Shown here one piece after another: positions 51,365 to 61,772 of a stretch of DNA of 64,000 nucleotides (within the stretch, counting starts at the first letter, position 1; each line of letters opens with the position of its first letter). The position numbers and the translations under genes are program-made. This DNA is from Sporosarcina sp. (lineage in GTDB: Bacteria; Bacillota; Bacilli; Bacillales_A; Planococcaceae): assembly GCF_029257255.1 (NCBI RefSeq), contig NZ_JARICI010000036.1:57405-121404 (forward strand). The letters run 5' to 3'. Below the pieces are notes generated by a model. That model was given only the letters and a program-made list of their open reading frames with translations. It ran no database searches and was not told the origin of the DNA.

Positions 51365-51430
51365 ATTCCTTTTTCATTACTGTTTACAACAGTACTACAT
51401 GGGAAATGGAATAGTGAGGAAGGGACGTGT

Positions 51431-51724
51431 ATGCCGAAGTTTATCGATACTGATAACGATTATGAGGTCAAAATGGGAAAGTATACGGTTTTCCTTAATA
51501 AAAATCATCAGTACATTTTTATTATTAATGAATCCGTACCGGGCATTATATTTGTAGTTGGGAGCATCTTCTTCCTCTTTGATTCTTTAAAGACTGCAGG
51601 AATCATACTGTTTATTGTGGGAAATGCCCAGCTTTTTATACGGCCTGTATTGGAAATTCTGCATGCCATTACGCTGCGAAACATGGATAATATTAAGCGA
51701 AATCATGAAACGAGGGAACAATAA
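51431..51724 (+). CDS. YrhK-domain membrane protein
   Basis: Small membrane protein of 97 residues with two helices (about 35-50 and 55-72). The core MGKYTVFLNKNHQYIFIINESVPGIIFVVGSIFFL..NAQLFIRPVLE fits the YrhK-like domain, whose B. subtilis namesake is the last gene of the sigV operon. Function unknown. Here it follows the second ECF operon, separated by a terminator, not sigV itself. Ribosome site GAGGAAGGG. Confidence 0.8.
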   Translation: MPKFIDTDNDYEVKMGKYTVFLNKNHQYIFIINESVPGIIFVVGSIFFLFDSLKTAGIILFIVGNAQLFIRPVLEILHAITLRNMDNIKRNHETREQ

Positions 51725-51731
51725 GATTAAT

Positions 51732-51778
51732 CTGCATACAAAAAACTCCCGGCCATATCGCCGGGAGTTTTGTATGCA
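51732..51778. terminator. Bidirectional terminator between the yrhK-like gene and rpsI
   Basis: Long stem TGCATACAAAA.CTCCCGG / CCGGGAGTTTTGTATGCA between convergent transcripts. Confidence 0.92.
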
Positions 51779-51785
51779 TATAAAA

Positions 51786-52178
51786 TTAACGTTTTGAGAA
51801 CTGAGGTGCACGACGAGCGCCGCGAAGACCTGGCTTCTTACGTTCTTTCATACGTGGGTCACGAGTTAGAAGTCCTGCAGATTTAAGTGCTGGACGGAAA
51901 TCAGGATCTACTGTAAGCAAAGCACGAGCAACGCCGTGACGGATTGCGCCAGCTTGACCAGTGTAACCTCCACCGTTAACGTTAACGTGGATATCGTAGC
52001 TTCCAAGTGTTTCAGTTGCAACTAGTGGTTGTTTGATGATTTCGCGTAGTGTTTCGAATGGTACGTAGTCTTCTACGTCACGGTTATTGACGGTAATTTT
52101 ACCTTCGCCAGGAACTAGACGTACACGAGCTACAGAACTTTTACGACGGCCAGTGCCGATATATTGTACTTGTGCCAA
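51786..52178 (-). CDS. rpsI: 30S ribosomal protein S9 (uS9)
   Basis: Ribosomal protein of 130 residues beginning [20 protein letters not shown] and ending with the typical basic tail [14 protein letters not shown] whose last Arg contacts P-site tRNA. Follows rplM by 19 bases; the pair is read from its own promoter and leader. Confidence 0.98.
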   Translation of the reverse strand: MAQVQYIGTGRRKSSVARVRLVPGEGKITVNNRDVEDYVPFETLREIIKQPLVATETLGSYDIHVNVNGGGYTGQAGAIRHGVARALLTVDPDFRPALKSAGLLTRDPRMKERKKPGLRGARRAPQFSKR

Positions 52179-52197
52179 GTGTGTTTCCTCCTCTTAA

Positions 52198-52635
52198 TTA
52201 TCCGCGAAGCTCATAAGCTTCAGGTTTTTGTGCTGCATGCTGATGTTCTGCTCCAGCATAAACGTGCAATTTCTTGATTGTCTGACGACCTAGAGGACCT
52301 TTTGGAAGCATTCCTTTGATCGCAAGTTCAAGCATTTTAACAGGGTAGTTTGTACGCATTTCAAGCGCTGTACGTGACTTGATGCTGCCAGTGTACCCTG
52401 AATGACGGTAATAAATTTTATCTTTCAATTTGTTACCTGTTAATTGAATTTTTTCAGCGTTGATGATGATCACGTGATCACCTGTATCAACATGTGGTGT
52501 GAACGTTGGTTTATGTTTACCACGTAAAATGGATGCAACTTCTGAAGCAAGACGTCCAAGCGTTTGTCCTTCAGCGTCGACAACAAGCCATTTACGTTCT
52601 ACTTCGTGACCTTTAGCCATGAATGTTGTGCGCAT
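52198..52635 (-). CDS. rplM: 50S ribosomal protein L13 (uL13)
   Basis: Ribosomal protein of 145 residues with the family core [21 protein letters not shown] and [16 protein letters not shown]. The start MRTTFMAKG at 52635 parallels B. subtilis L13 and follows TAGGAGGA. Preceded by a structured leader likely used for autoregulation. Confidence 0.98.
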   Translation of the reverse strand: MRTTFMAKGHEVERKWLVVDAEGQTLGRLASEVASILRGKHKPTFTPHVDTGDHVIIINAEKIQLTGNKLKDKIYYRHSGYTGSIKSRTALEMRTNYPVKMLELAIKGMLPKGPLGRQTIKKLHVYAGAEHQHAAQKPEAYELRG

Positions 52636-52639
52636 AGTG

Positions 52640-52735
52640 TAATCCTCCTAAAAATATCAATCTGTTCCGTTGTTTTCTCTATCCCTAAACACAAATAAAC
52701 TTTCCGGGGCTTGTTTGTGGGGTTATTGAAATACC
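52640..52735 (-). promoter_or_regulatory. L13 leader RNA (ribosomal protein autoregulatory leader)
   Basis: The untranslated stretch before rplM can form a stem CCC.ACAAA / TTTGTG..GGG around a CCCCGGAAAG-rich loop, matching in place and style the L13 leader known from Bacillales. Family membership is from memory. Confidence 0.65.
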
Positions 52736-52742
52736 ATTTATC

Positions 52743-52771
52743 ATCTTACCTGATAACCCAATTTAAGTCAA
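52743..52771 (-). promoter_or_regulatory. Promoter of rplM-rpsI
   Basis: Minus strand TTGACT, 17-base spacer, TAAGAT, just upstream of the leader and after the truA stop. Confidence 0.75.
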
Positions 52772-52794
52772 GCATTTTAATGAAAACGCCAGGA

Positions 52795-53547
52795 TTAGTT
52801 GCCATGACCTTCATACGTCACTTCCATCAAGTACAAACCGTGTGCGGGCGCTGTTTTGCCTGCACTTTTTCGATCTTTTGTATCCAGAATCCTCTTGACG
52901 TCTTCCGGCTCGTCCCAGCCGATTCCGACCGCCAATAAAACACCTGCAATCGTGCGGACCATATTGTAAAGAAAACCGTCACCTTCCACTTCCAGCAGCA
53001 GATGATCACCTTGCCGTTCAAGTGTCAGCTTGCGGATCGTTCGGACTTTATTCGACGTCGCAGTTTTTGCTGAACAAAAACTTGTGAAATCATGTGTGCC
53101 GATTAAATACTGCGCAGCTTCTTGCATCCGTTCAATATCCGGATCCCATCTTCCCAAATGAACCGCAAAATTTCTTTCAAATGGACTTTGCACTTCATTG
53201 TAGGTCCATTTATATAGATACGTCTTCCCTGCTGCGCTGTAGCGTGCATGAAAATCCTCTGCCGCTTCTTCCACCTTAACTACACGAATATCTTTCGGTA
53301 GCAGTACATTCAGAGCCATCCGCCAACGATTGCCTAAATCAAGCGACGTATCAAAATGAATGACTTGTCCGAGCGCGTGGACGCCGGAATCTGTGCGTCC
53401 GCTCGCTACTGAGTGTATTGAAGCATCCTTATGCAGTTTGACGAGCGCTTTATCGATTTCCGATTGAACGGTGCGCATATTAGGCTGCGACTGATAACCC
53501 GCAAAATCGGTTCCATCATAGGAAACCGTCGCCTTCATTCGTTTCAT
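52795..53547 (-). CDS. truA: tRNA pseudouridine synthase A
   Basis: Makes pseudouridine at positions 38-40 of tRNA anticodon arms. The 250-residue enzyme has VSYDGTDFAGYQSQP near residue 9 and the catalytic aspartate in ASGRTDSGVHALGQV near residue 53, with HDFTSFCSAKT later. Start chosen at 53547 (MKRMKATVSY) behind AGGAAGTG; the longer frame overlaps ecfT. Last gene of the ecfA1-ecfA2-ecfT-truA unit. Confidence 0.95.
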   Translation of the reverse strand: MKRMKATVSYDGTDFAGYQSQPNMRTVQSEIDKALVKLHKDASIHSVASGRTDSGVHALGQVIHFDTSLDLGNRWRMALNVLLPKDIRVVKVEEAAEDFHARYSAAGKTYLYKWTYNEVQSPFERNFAVHLGRWDPDIERMQEAAQYLIGTHDFTSFCSAKTATSNKVRTIRKLTLERQGDHLLLEVEGDGFLYNMVRTIAGVLLAVGIGWDEPEDVKRILDTKDRKSAGKTAPAHGLYLMEVTYEGHGN

Positions 53548-53552
53548 TATGT

Positions 53553-54350
53553 TCACTTCCTTACATAAGCCAGCACGGCCACTAGTACAACAAATGCAAT
53601 TAGGACCGCGGTATCTTTCATTTGCCAAGACAGCTGACGGAATCGTGTCCGTCCCTCTCCTCCACGATAGCCGCGTACTTCCATCGCAACGGCCAAATCT
53701 TCTGCTCGTTTAAACGCACTGACGAACAGCGGAACAAGCAGCGGAATCACAGCCTGTATCCGCTCTTTCATCGAACCTGAACTCAAATCCGATCCTCTGG
53801 CCAGCTGTGCTTTCAGGATTTTATCCGTCTCATCCATCAGTGTCGGAATGAAACGAAGTGCGATCGACATCATCAGCGCCAGCTCGTGTACCGGCAGTTT
53901 CAGTTTTTTGAATGGATTAAGAAGCGTCTCGAGTCCATCTGTAATGGAAATCGGTGAAGTGGTAAGTGTCAGTACTGTCGTAATCAGCACTAATACCAAG
54001 AACCTGATGGATATGAATATACCCATCCGTAAACCTTCTTCGTAGATCTTGATGAATTTCCATTCAAATATAATCGGACCTTCACGTGTGAAAAAGATGT
54101 GCAGTAAAAGCGTGAAGATAATCAAGAACAGAACTGGCTTTAGCCCATTCACTAAAAAGTACGGCTTGATTCGCGCCAATGCAATTACAAACGCTGTGAA
54201 TCCAAGCAGTACAGCGTAGGATGCAACATTATTCGCCAAGAACACGGCAATGACAAACAGGAAAACAAAAAGCAGTTTCGAGCGCGGATCTAATCGATGC
54301 ACAATCGTATTCCCGGGGATATAACGGCCGATGATCATTTTTTCTAACAT
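53553..54350 (-). CDS. ecfT: ECF vitamin/metal transporter, transmembrane coupling protein EcfT
   Basis: Shared membrane component of energy-coupling-factor transporters that links the two ATPases to exchangeable vitamin-binding S subunits. The 265-residue protein has about five to six helices and the two Ala/Val-Arg-Gly coupling motifs, in QLARGSDLSS near residue 188 and MEVRGYRGG near residue 225. Overlaps ecfA2 by seven bases. S components are not encoded nearby. Confidence 0.94.
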   Translation of the reverse strand: MLEKMIIGRYIPGNTIVHRLDPRSKLLFVFLFVIAVFLANNVASYAVLLGFTAFVIALARIKPYFLVNGLKPVLFLIIFTLLLHIFFTREGPIIFEWKFIKIYEEGLRMGIFISIRFLVLVLITTVLTLTTSPISITDGLETLLNPFKKLKLPVHELALMMSIALRFIPTLMDETDKILKAQLARGSDLSSGSMKERIQAVIPLLVPLFVSAFKRAEDLAVAMEVRGYRGGEGRTRFRQLSWQMKDTAVLIAFVVLVAVLAYVRK

Positions 54351-55219
54351 GGCCTTTCTCCCTTTCCTTGAATAACAGCAGCCAATTCCTGTGCCAGTAA
54401 TTCTTCCGTTACTGCCAGCCGTCCGAGTTTTCGACCAGTTAGTTTCTCCATCCTATGCTGAAAGCGTACCGAACGGGGAATTCCTAATCGATAGGAATGC
54501 AGCTGCTCTTCCTGACTGAAAATTTCTTCGGGAGTCCCCTCCATGACAGATGTTCCCTCATGCATCACAACAATTCGATCACTGTAGCGTGCGGCATCTT
54601 CCATACTATGGGTGACTAAAATGGTCGTCAGGTTCTCTTCTTCATGAAGACGGTGGAACAGCTCCATTATTTCTTTACGTCCTCTGGGATCAAGACCTGC
54701 TGTCGGTTCATCCAGCACTAATACAGACGGTTTGAATGCAAGTACACCCGCAATCGCCACACGCCGCATTTGGCCGCCTGACAGTTCGAAAGGTGATTTC
54801 TGCAACACTTCCTCCGGTAAGCCAAGCAGCTTCACCAGTTCATGCGCCCGATCACGTGCAATCTCTTTTGGCACACCGAAATTTATGGGGCCAAACATAA
54901 TATCCTTTTCTACCGTTTCTTCAAACAATTGATGTTCGGGAAATTGGAAAACGATGCCTACTTTGTGACGCACATTCTTCAATTGCTTTCCTTTGGTCTG
55001 TGCAGTGATGGTTGTATCACCAACCTTCACAATACCTTCCGAAGGTTTCAACAGACCATTCAAATGAAGGAGAAGAGTCGACTTGCCTGACCCTGTATGG
55101 CCGATAATAGACGTATAGGACCCCGAAGGAATTGTAGCCGTCACATCTTGTAATGCCCTCTTTTCAAACGGTGAATCTTTCGCATATAAATATCCTACTT
55201 GCTGAAGTGAAATGTCCAC
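54344..55219 (-). CDS. ecfA2: ECF transporter ATP-binding protein EcfA2
   Basis: ATPase of 291 residues with Walker A GHTGSGKST near residue 40, signature LSGGQMRRVAIAG near residue 145, Walker B VLVLDEPTAGLDP and switch histidine in LVTHSMED. The signature with QMRR marks the EcfA2 (A') subunit. Overlaps the end of ecfA1 by 25 bases. Confidence 0.95.
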   Translation of the reverse strand: MDISLQQVGYLYAKDSPFEKRALQDVTATIPSGSYTSIIGHTGSGKSTLLLHLNGLLKPSEGIVKVGDTTITAQTKGKQLKNVRHKVGIVFQFPEHQLFEETVEKDIMFGPINFGVPKEIARDRAHELVKLLGLPEEVLQKSPFELSGGQMRRVAIAGVLAFKPSVLVLDEPTAGLDPRGRKEIMELFHRLHEEENLTTILVTHSMEDAARYSDRIVVMHEGTSVMEGTPEEIFSQEEQLHSYRLGIPRSVRFQHRMEKLTGRKLGRLAVTEELLAQELAAVIQGKGERPC

Positions 55220-56052
55220 AATTCATTCACCAACTCTTCTTCTGTCATATGATTACCTTGAATGTCCACATCTGCTTCACGCAGAAATTCTGATACACGT
55301 AAAGCAAACGGCAGATCAAGACCAATTGATTCCAATTCGGCCCCTTTCTGAAATATCTCTTCAGGTGTCCCGGTCATCAGGACTTTTCCTTCATTCATCA
55401 CAAGTACCCGATCTGCCAACAATACTTCTTCCAGATCATGTGTAATAGAAAGCACAGTCAGCCCAATTTCGGACCGAAGTTTTTTGACAATCTCAATAAC
55501 TTCTTCTCTACCCTGAGGGTCAAGCATTGATGTTGCTTCATCCAATATTAGAAGCTCAGGCTGCAACGCCAATGCGCCCGCAATCCCCACCCGCTGCTTT
55601 TGACCGCCTGATAAGTGATGTGGCTCATGATTGATATAGTCGGTCATCTTCACCTGTTCCAGCGCTTCATGCACACGCTTGACCATGACTTCATGCGGAA
55701 CACCATTATTTTCTAGTGCGAACGCGACGTCATCCTGAACAGTGGAGCCTACAAATTGATTATCCGGATTTTGAAAGACGATCCCCATTCGTGAACGCGT
55801 CTCCCATAAGTTATCTTCCGTTAAATGTTCTAAAAAGAGATTTACTTCGCCTGACGAAGGAAACAGCAATCCTATCAGCAGTTTTGCCAGCGTCGATTTA
55901 CCTGAACCATTATGACCGACAACAGCCAGCCACTCACCTTCATATAAAGTAAAAGATACATCATCCAACGCTTTGGACTGAACATCCGGCGGTTCTTCTT
56001 CCGCAAGTTCGTATGAAAACGTCACATGATGCATAGACGCGATTTCCTTCAT
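55195..56052 (-). CDS. ecfA1: ECF transporter ATP-binding protein EcfA1
   Basis: ATPase of 285 residues with Walker A GHNGSGKST near residue 48, signature LSGGQKQRVGIAG near residue 150, Walker B LLILDEATSMLDP and switch SITHDLEE. First gene of the ECF module, placed after rplQ as in B. subtilis. A structured segment with a T-run (56094-56177) lies in front of it. AAAGGAGTG ribosome site. Confidence 0.95.
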   Translation of the reverse strand: MKEIASMHHVTFSYELAEEEPPDVQSKALDDVSFTLYEGEWLAVVGHNGSGKSTLAKLLIGLLFPSSGEVNLFLEHLTEDNLWETRSRMGIVFQNPDNQFVGSTVQDDVAFALENNGVPHEVMVKRVHEALEQVKMTDYINHEPHHLSGGQKQRVGIAGALALQPELLILDEATSMLDPQGREEVIEIVKKLRSEIGLTVLSITHDLEEVLLADRVLVMNEGKVLMTGTPEEIFQKGAELESIGLDLPFALRVSEFLREADVDIQGNHMTEEELVNELWTFHFSK

Positions 56053-56093
56053 TTAGGACACTCCTTTATTTATGTATGCCATTCTTATGTATA

Positions 56094-56177
56094 AAAAAAA
56101 AGCGCGTACCTCATCTAAGGAATGCGCCTTTGAAAACGAAATGCCGGGTGCTCATGCCGACATCTCAGATGAGGTAC
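56094..56177 (-). promoter_or_regulatory. Possible attenuator-type structured leader before ecfA1
   Basis: On the minus strand GTACCTCATCT and AGATGAGGTAC can pair as an 11-base stem around a 50-base loop, followed by GCGC and nine T. The 3' arm also sits in an alternative hairpin (GCG..CCT / AGG..GCGC) that ends directly at the T-run. Two exclusive folds next to a T-run suggest transcription attenuation, or a simple terminator of a read-through transcript. Confidence 0.45.
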
Positions 56178-56250
56178 GTAGAGCTAGACCAGTCGATTGC
56201 TCGCTGATCATAACACTCAGCTTTTCAGTCGTATAAATCATATATGTTTG

Positions 56251-56288
56251 TAAAAGAGGGTGTGGCTGTGCATGACAGACACACCCTC
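56251..56288 (-). terminator. Terminator of the ribosomal superoperon after rplQ
   Basis: GAGGGTGTG / CACACCCTC stem followed by TTTT on the minus strand. Confidence 0.75.
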
Positions 56289-56301
56289 GAAGTGTATGGA
56301 A

Positions 56302-56682
56302 TTACACTAGTTCGATGATAACTACTGGTGCGCCATCGCCGCGGCGAGGACCCATCTTCATTATACGTGTATAACCGCCTTGGCGATCTGCATAGCGTGG
56401 TGCCACTGTATCGAAAAGTTTTTGAAGTGCAAACACTGTTGCTTCTTCTCCTTCTTCGTTTTCAACAGTAACCGTTTCACGACGGATATATTCAGCAGCC
56501 TGACGACGTGCATGAAGATCTCCACGTTTACCAAGAGTGATCATCTTTTCAACTACTGAACGCAATTCTTTCGCGCGTGCTTCAGTTGTCTGGATGCGCT
56601 CGTGGACGATTAAATCTGTTGTCAAGTCGCGAAGCATTGCTTTACGTTGTGAACTTGTGCGTCCAAGTTTTCTGTATCCCAT
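56302..56682 (-). CDS. rplQ: 50S ribosomal protein L17 (bL17)
   Basis: Ribosomal protein of 126 residues with the standard opening [19 protein letters not shown] and ending [20 protein letters not shown]. Last gene of the superoperon, 31 bases after rpoA. GGAGGGA ribosome site. Confidence 0.98.
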   Translation of the reverse strand: MGYRKLGRTSSQRKAMLRDLTTDLIVHERIQTTEARAKELRSVVEKMITLGKRGDLHARRQAAEYIRRETVTVENEEGEEATVFALQKLFDTVAPRYADRQGGYTRIMKMGPRRGDGAPVVIIELV

Positions 56683-56713
56683 TTGAAGTTTCCCTCCTTC
56701 AAGTATATGTCAG

Positions 56714-57658
56714 TTATTCTTCAGAGCGTAACTCAAGATTCAGCTCATCAAGTTTAGCCTTCACTTCTTCAAGTGATTTACGGCCAAGGTTGCGCACTTT
56801 CATCATTTCATCTTCGGACTTATTAGCAAGTTCTAAGACTGTATTGATTCCCGCACGTTTCAGGCAGTTGTAAGAACGAACAGAAAGGTCTAGCTCTTCG
56901 ATAGTCATCTCAAGAACTTTTTCTTTTTGGTCTTCTTCTTTCTCTACCATGATTTCTGCAGTCTGTGCTTCGTCAGTCATACCAACGAATATATTAAGGT
57001 GTTCTGTAAGAATTTTAGCACCAAGAGATACTGCCTCTTTAGGACCTATGCTGCCATCTGTCCAAACATCAAGTGTTAACTTGTCAAAGTTTGTACTTTG
57101 ACCGACGCGAGTGTTCTCCACTTGGAAGTTGACGCGTGATACTGGAGTGTAAATTGAGTCGATCGGAATTACACCAATCGCTAGATCCTCACGTTTGTTT
57201 TGATCGGAAGGAACATATCCACGACCACGTACAGCATACATACGCATACGTAAATGTCCATTCTTGCCGAGAGTAGCAATCGGGAGATCTGGATTCAATA
57301 CTTCGACATCACTATCATGTGTGATATCCGCAGCCGTCACGACGCCTTCACCTTTCACATCGATCTCAATAACTTTCTCATCATCTGAGTAAATTTTGAG
57401 AGCAAGTTTCTTCACATTCAAAATAACTGTCGATACGTCTTCTACGACACCTTCAATTGTTGAGAATTCATGAAGTACTCCATCGATCTGAATAGATGTC
57501 ACAGCAGCTCCTGGTAATGAAGACAAGAGAATGCGACGTAAGGAATTCCCTAAGGTATTTCCATATCCACGCTCAAGCGGTTCGATAATAAATTTACCAA
57601 ACTGTGAATCTTCACCGATCGTAACTGTTTCAATCTTTGGTTTCTCAATCTCGATCAT
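56714..57658 (-). CDS. rpoA: RNA polymerase alpha subunit
   Basis: Alpha subunit of 314 residues. N-terminal assembly domain with [17 protein letters not shown] near residue 33, then the DNA- and activator-binding C-terminal domain with [19 protein letters not shown] near residue 257 and [16 protein letters not shown] ribosome site. Sits between rpsK and rplQ as usual. Confidence 0.98.
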   Translation of the reverse strand: MIEIEKPKIETVTIGEDSQFGKFIIEPLERGYGNTLGNSLRRILLSSLPGAAVTSIQIDGVLHEFSTIEGVVEDVSTVILNVKKLALKIYSDDEKVIEIDVKGEGVVTAADITHDSDVEVLNPDLPIATLGKNGHLRMRMYAVRGRGYVPSDQNKREDLAIGVIPIDSIYTPVSRVNFQVENTRVGQSTNFDKLTLDVWTDGSIGPKEAVSLGAKILTEHLNIFVGMTDEAQTAEIMVEKEEDQKEKVLEMTIEELDLSVRSYNCLKRAGINTVLELANKSEDEMMKVRNLGRKSLEEVKAKLDELNLELRSEE

Positions 57659-57781
57659 TATTTACCCTCCTCAAAACGTCTTCTGTATTGGTTAAACCAT
57701 ATTGAATTCACTGATAATAGATAACCTATTTCAACAGTATTAACAAAAAATGTCTTTCTTAATCCAATAGATTCAAACCTA

Positions 57782-58189
<408 letters not shown>

Positions 58190-58196
58190 TTACCTA

Positions 58197-58562
58197 TTAT
58201 TTTTTCTTGTTAGCGATTGTACGTTTAGGACCTTTACGAGTACGTGCGTTGTTTTTCGTGTTCTGACCGCGAACAGGCAATCCACGACGGTGACGGATTC
58301 CACGGTTACTACCGATCTCCATCAAACGCTTGATGTTTAGAGAAGTCTCACGACGTAGATCTCCTTCTACTTTCAAGCCGTCAATTTGTTCACGAATCTT
58401 ATCAAGTTCTGCGTCAGTTAAATCACGAACGCGAGTTTCTTCAGAAATATCAGCTGCAGTCAAAATACTTTGCGCAGTTGTTTTACCGATTCCATAAATG
58501 TATGTCAATGAAATGACAACGCGCTTATCGCGCGGAACGTCTACACCAGCAATACGTGCCAT
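58197..58562 (-). CDS. rpsM: 30S ribosomal protein S13 (uS13)
   Basis: Ribosomal protein of 121 residues with [20 protein letters not shown] at the start and [20 protein letters not shown] near the end, which contacts tRNA. AAGGAGG ribosome site. Confidence 0.98.
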   Translation of the reverse strand: MARIAGVDVPRDKRVVISLTYIYGIGKTTAQSILTAADISEETRVRDLTDAELDKIREQIDGLKVEGDLRRETSLNIKRLMEIGSNRGIRHRRGLPVRGQNTKNNARTRKGPKRTIANKKK

Positions 58563-58586
58563 ATAAGTTGTGCACCTCCTTGTGTT

Positions 58587-58715
<129 letters not shown>

Positions 58716-58738
58716 TCAATATTCCGGAGTGCAAAAGT

Positions 58739-58957
58739 TTATTTAAAACGGTATGTGATACGACCACGTGTCAAATCATAAGGCGAAAGTTCCATTGTCA
58801 CTTTGTCGCCAGGCAGAATACGAATAAAGTGCATACGAATTTTACCAGATACGTGTGCAAGCACCGTATGTCCGTTTTCTAACTCCACTTTAAACATCGC
58901 ATTCGGCAACGTTTCAAGAACAGTTCCTTCAACCTCAATTACGTCGTCCTTCGCCAT
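58739..58957 (-). CDS. infA: Translation initiation factor IF-1
   Basis: Initiation factor of 72 residues, a single S1/OB fold: [20 protein letters not shown] at the start, [23 protein letters not shown] in the middle, RGRITYRFK at the end. Start at 58957 gives the usual 72-residue length and follows AAGGGAGA; a longer frame upstream lacks support. Confidence 0.97.
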   Translation of the reverse strand: MAKDDVIEVEGTVLETLPNAMFKVELENGHTVLAHVSGKIRMHFIRILPGDKVTMELSPYDLTRGRITYRFK

Positions 58958-59305
58958 CAATCCTGTCTCCCTTCTATATCCAATAAAGGCTTTCACCATC
59001 GAGCGGCATCAGTCGCCTTCAAAAAAGCTTCCTTCAACATATGTCCAGTTTGCATGAGTGATGTTCGAAAGACGTCTGCCACATTTCGCTGTATCGCATC
59101 TTTCGCGATTGAGTTCCTTTATTGTTCGCACAGCATTTCCAATTACACATTATATCGCTTTCCGCTCCATAATGCATGCTAGAAGTACTGAAGAAGCAAC
59201 CATACAAAACTCCATTTGTCCTATACCGGGCACCCTATGCTTTTGCAGCTCGTTTTCAACCATTACTTTCCGAACAGTGATGCAGCTGTGCCCGAAAAGG
59301 ATTGA
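58958..59305 (-). other. Gap between adk and infA where map and a KOW gene are expected
   Basis: About 350 bases with no full gene. B. subtilis has mapA and a small KOW-domain gene here; neither can be read in any frame. Only the 37-codon frame at 59150-59263 is present. No terminator is seen, so the operon probably reads through. Confidence 0.6.
59150..59263 (-). CDS. Doubtful 37-residue open frame between adk and infA
   Basis: Frame beginning MVENELQKHRVPGIGQ, then a hydrophobic, cysteine-containing tail ending ERKAI. The first 16 residues have the style of the N-terminus of the small KOW proteins normally encoded here (short acidic start, then P.IGQ); the rest does not match. It may be a relic after a frame change or deletion. 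No good ribosome site. Confidence 0.2.
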   Translation of the reverse strand: MVENELQKHRVPGIGQMEFCMVASSVLLACIMERKAI

Positions 59306-59980
<675 letters not shown>

Positions 59981-60007
59981 TTACACAATAGGTCAGGCTA
60001 TTGCTTT

Positions 60008-61300
60008 TTATTTCATGAATCCTCTGTAATGTCTCTTCACTAACTGTGATTCTAACTGCTTCATTGTTTCAAGGGCTACCCCTACTACGATGAGCAGACT
60101 CGTTCCGCCGATTTGAGCGGATTGAGGCAGATTCGCCAGATTGATGAAGAAAATAGGCATAACAGCCACGACGGCAAGAAAGATCGAGCCGACGAACGTT
60201 AGTCTGTACAGAGTGCTAGTTAAATACTTTTGAGTGTTTGCACCTGGACGTATTCCTGGAATATACGCACCTTGCTTTTTCAGGTTTTCAGCCATATTCT
60301 CTGGATTCACTTGAATGAATGCATAGAAGTAGGTGAACGCGATAATAAGTGTGACATAGAGAATCATTCCAACTGGATTCGTGTAATCAAAAATCCGAAT
60401 GATTGTTTTCGTGACACTGTTCTCACCGAAAAACGGAGCGATCTGCTGTGGCGTAATGAAGAATGCCACTGCAAAGATTACTGGAATAACACCCGCAGCA
60501 TTCAGTTTCAAAGGTAAGTGTGTTTGTTGGCTTGCAACTGATTGATTACGGCCTGATACGCGCTTCGCATATTGAATTGGAATCTTCCGCAATGCTTCCT
60601 GGAAGTAGATAACTCCAATTACAATCGCTACTATCACGAGCAGAAGTAATGCCATCGTTGCGATTCGAATAAATAGTGCATCTCCAGCGTCTTGGATCTG
60701 CGTTACATACAATTGGTTCACAGCATTCGGAATACCTGCGACGATCCCTGCAAAGATGATTATGGAAATACCATTTCCGACACCTTTAGCAGTGATTTGT
60801 TCGCCGAGCCATAATAGGAAAGCAGTTCCCGCAGTCAACACAATCGCAATCACGACATATGTAGACACACTGTTATCCGCGATCAGTTTACCACCGAACG
60901 TCTGGTTGAAACCAAACGACATGGCAATGGCCTGGATAAACGCAAGAACAATCGTGAAGTACCTTGTGAACTGTGCAAGCTTTCGTCTTCCGACGTCTCC
61001 TTGTTTAGACCACTCAGTGAACTTCGGCACTACATCCATCTGCAAGAGCTGCACAATGATGGAAGCCGTGATGTACGGCATAATTCCCATTGCGAAGATC
61101 GAGAAGTTGGAGAGTGCTCCCCCACCGAACGTATTCAAAAAGCCAATGAATTGGTTATCTGATTGCTGTAAAGCAGTTGCATCAACGTTTGGAACCGGAA
61201 CAAATGTCCCTAGTCTGAACACGATGAGCACTAGGAGGGTAAAAATTATTTTAGACCGGATCTCTTTCACACGCATGAAGTTAGAGATTGTCTGAAACAT
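60008..61300 (-). CDS. secY: Protein translocase subunit SecY
   Basis: Channel of the Sec translocon, 430 residues and ten membrane helices. It has the opening FQTISNFMRVKEIRSKI, plug-region FVPVPNVDATALQQ near residue 32, and the cytoplasmic loop IQYAKRVSGRNQ near residue 240. Its ATG shares one base with the rplO stop (TAATG), so translation is coupled. Confidence 0.97.
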   Translation of the reverse strand: MFQTISNFMRVKEIRSKIIFTLLVLIVFRLGTFVPVPNVDATALQQSDNQFIGFLNTFGGGALSNFSIFAMGIMPYITASIIVQLLQMDVVPKFTEWSKQGDVGRRKLAQFTRYFTIVLAFIQAIAMSFGFNQTFGGKLIADNSVSTYVVIAIVLTAGTAFLLWLGEQITAKGVGNGISIIIFAGIVAGIPNAVNQLYVTQIQDAGDALFIRIATMALLLLVIVAIVIGVIYFQEALRKIPIQYAKRVSGRNQSVASQQTHLPLKLNAAGVIPVIFAVAFFITPQQIAPFFGENSVTKTIIRIFDYTNPVGMILYVTLIIAFTYFYAFIQVNPENMAENLKKQGAYIPGIRPGANTQKYLTSTLYRLTFVGSIFLAVVAVMPIFFINLANLPQSAQIGGTSLLIVVGVALETMKQLESQLVKRHYRGFMK

Positions 61301-61740
61301 TATACCACCTCTGTTTGCCCGCCCGCTTTTTCGATTGCCTCTTTTGCAGAAGCGGAGAATTTGTTAGCTTTTACTGTAATCTTCTTCTCAAGAGTCCCGT
61401 TACCAAGAATCTTGATTCCAGATTTAGCGTTGCTAACAACTCCAGTTTCAATTAGCAGTTCCGGCGTTACTTCCGTGCCTTCTTCGAAACGATTCAATGT
61501 ATCGAGGTTAACGATCGCATAATCTTTACGATTAATGTTCGTGAATCCGCGCTTAGGAAGTCGTTGGAAAAGGGGGATTTGTCCACCTTCGAAACCAAGA
61601 CGTACACCGCCGCCTGAACGTGCGTTTTGACCTTTGTGACCTTTACCGGAAGTCTTACCAAATCCAGAACCAATCCCGCGACCAATACGCTTACGGTTTC
61701 TACGAGAACCTTCAGCTGGTTTTAACTCGTGTAATTTCAT
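61300..61740 (-). CDS. rplO: 50S ribosomal protein L15 (uL15)
   Basis: Ribosomal protein of 146 residues: [20 protein letters not shown], then the Gly/Lys-rich loop [23 protein letters not shown] and GGQTEVV at the end. Overlaps secY by one base. Confidence 0.98.
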   Translation of the reverse strand: MKLHELKPAEGSRRNRKRIGRGIGSGFGKTSGKGHKGQNARSGGGVRLGFEGGQIPLFQRLPKRGFTNINRKDYAIVNLDTLNRFEEGTEVTPELLIETGVVSNAKSGIKILGNGTLEKKITVKANKFSASAKEAIEKAGGQTEVV

Positions 61741-61772
61741 CTTATCGGCACCTCCTTATTCTAAAATAATCC

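Noticed and set aside
59160..59305. Frameshifted map gene between adk and infA
   Set aside because: Translations of all minus-strand frames show none of the methionine aminopeptidase metal-ligand motifs.
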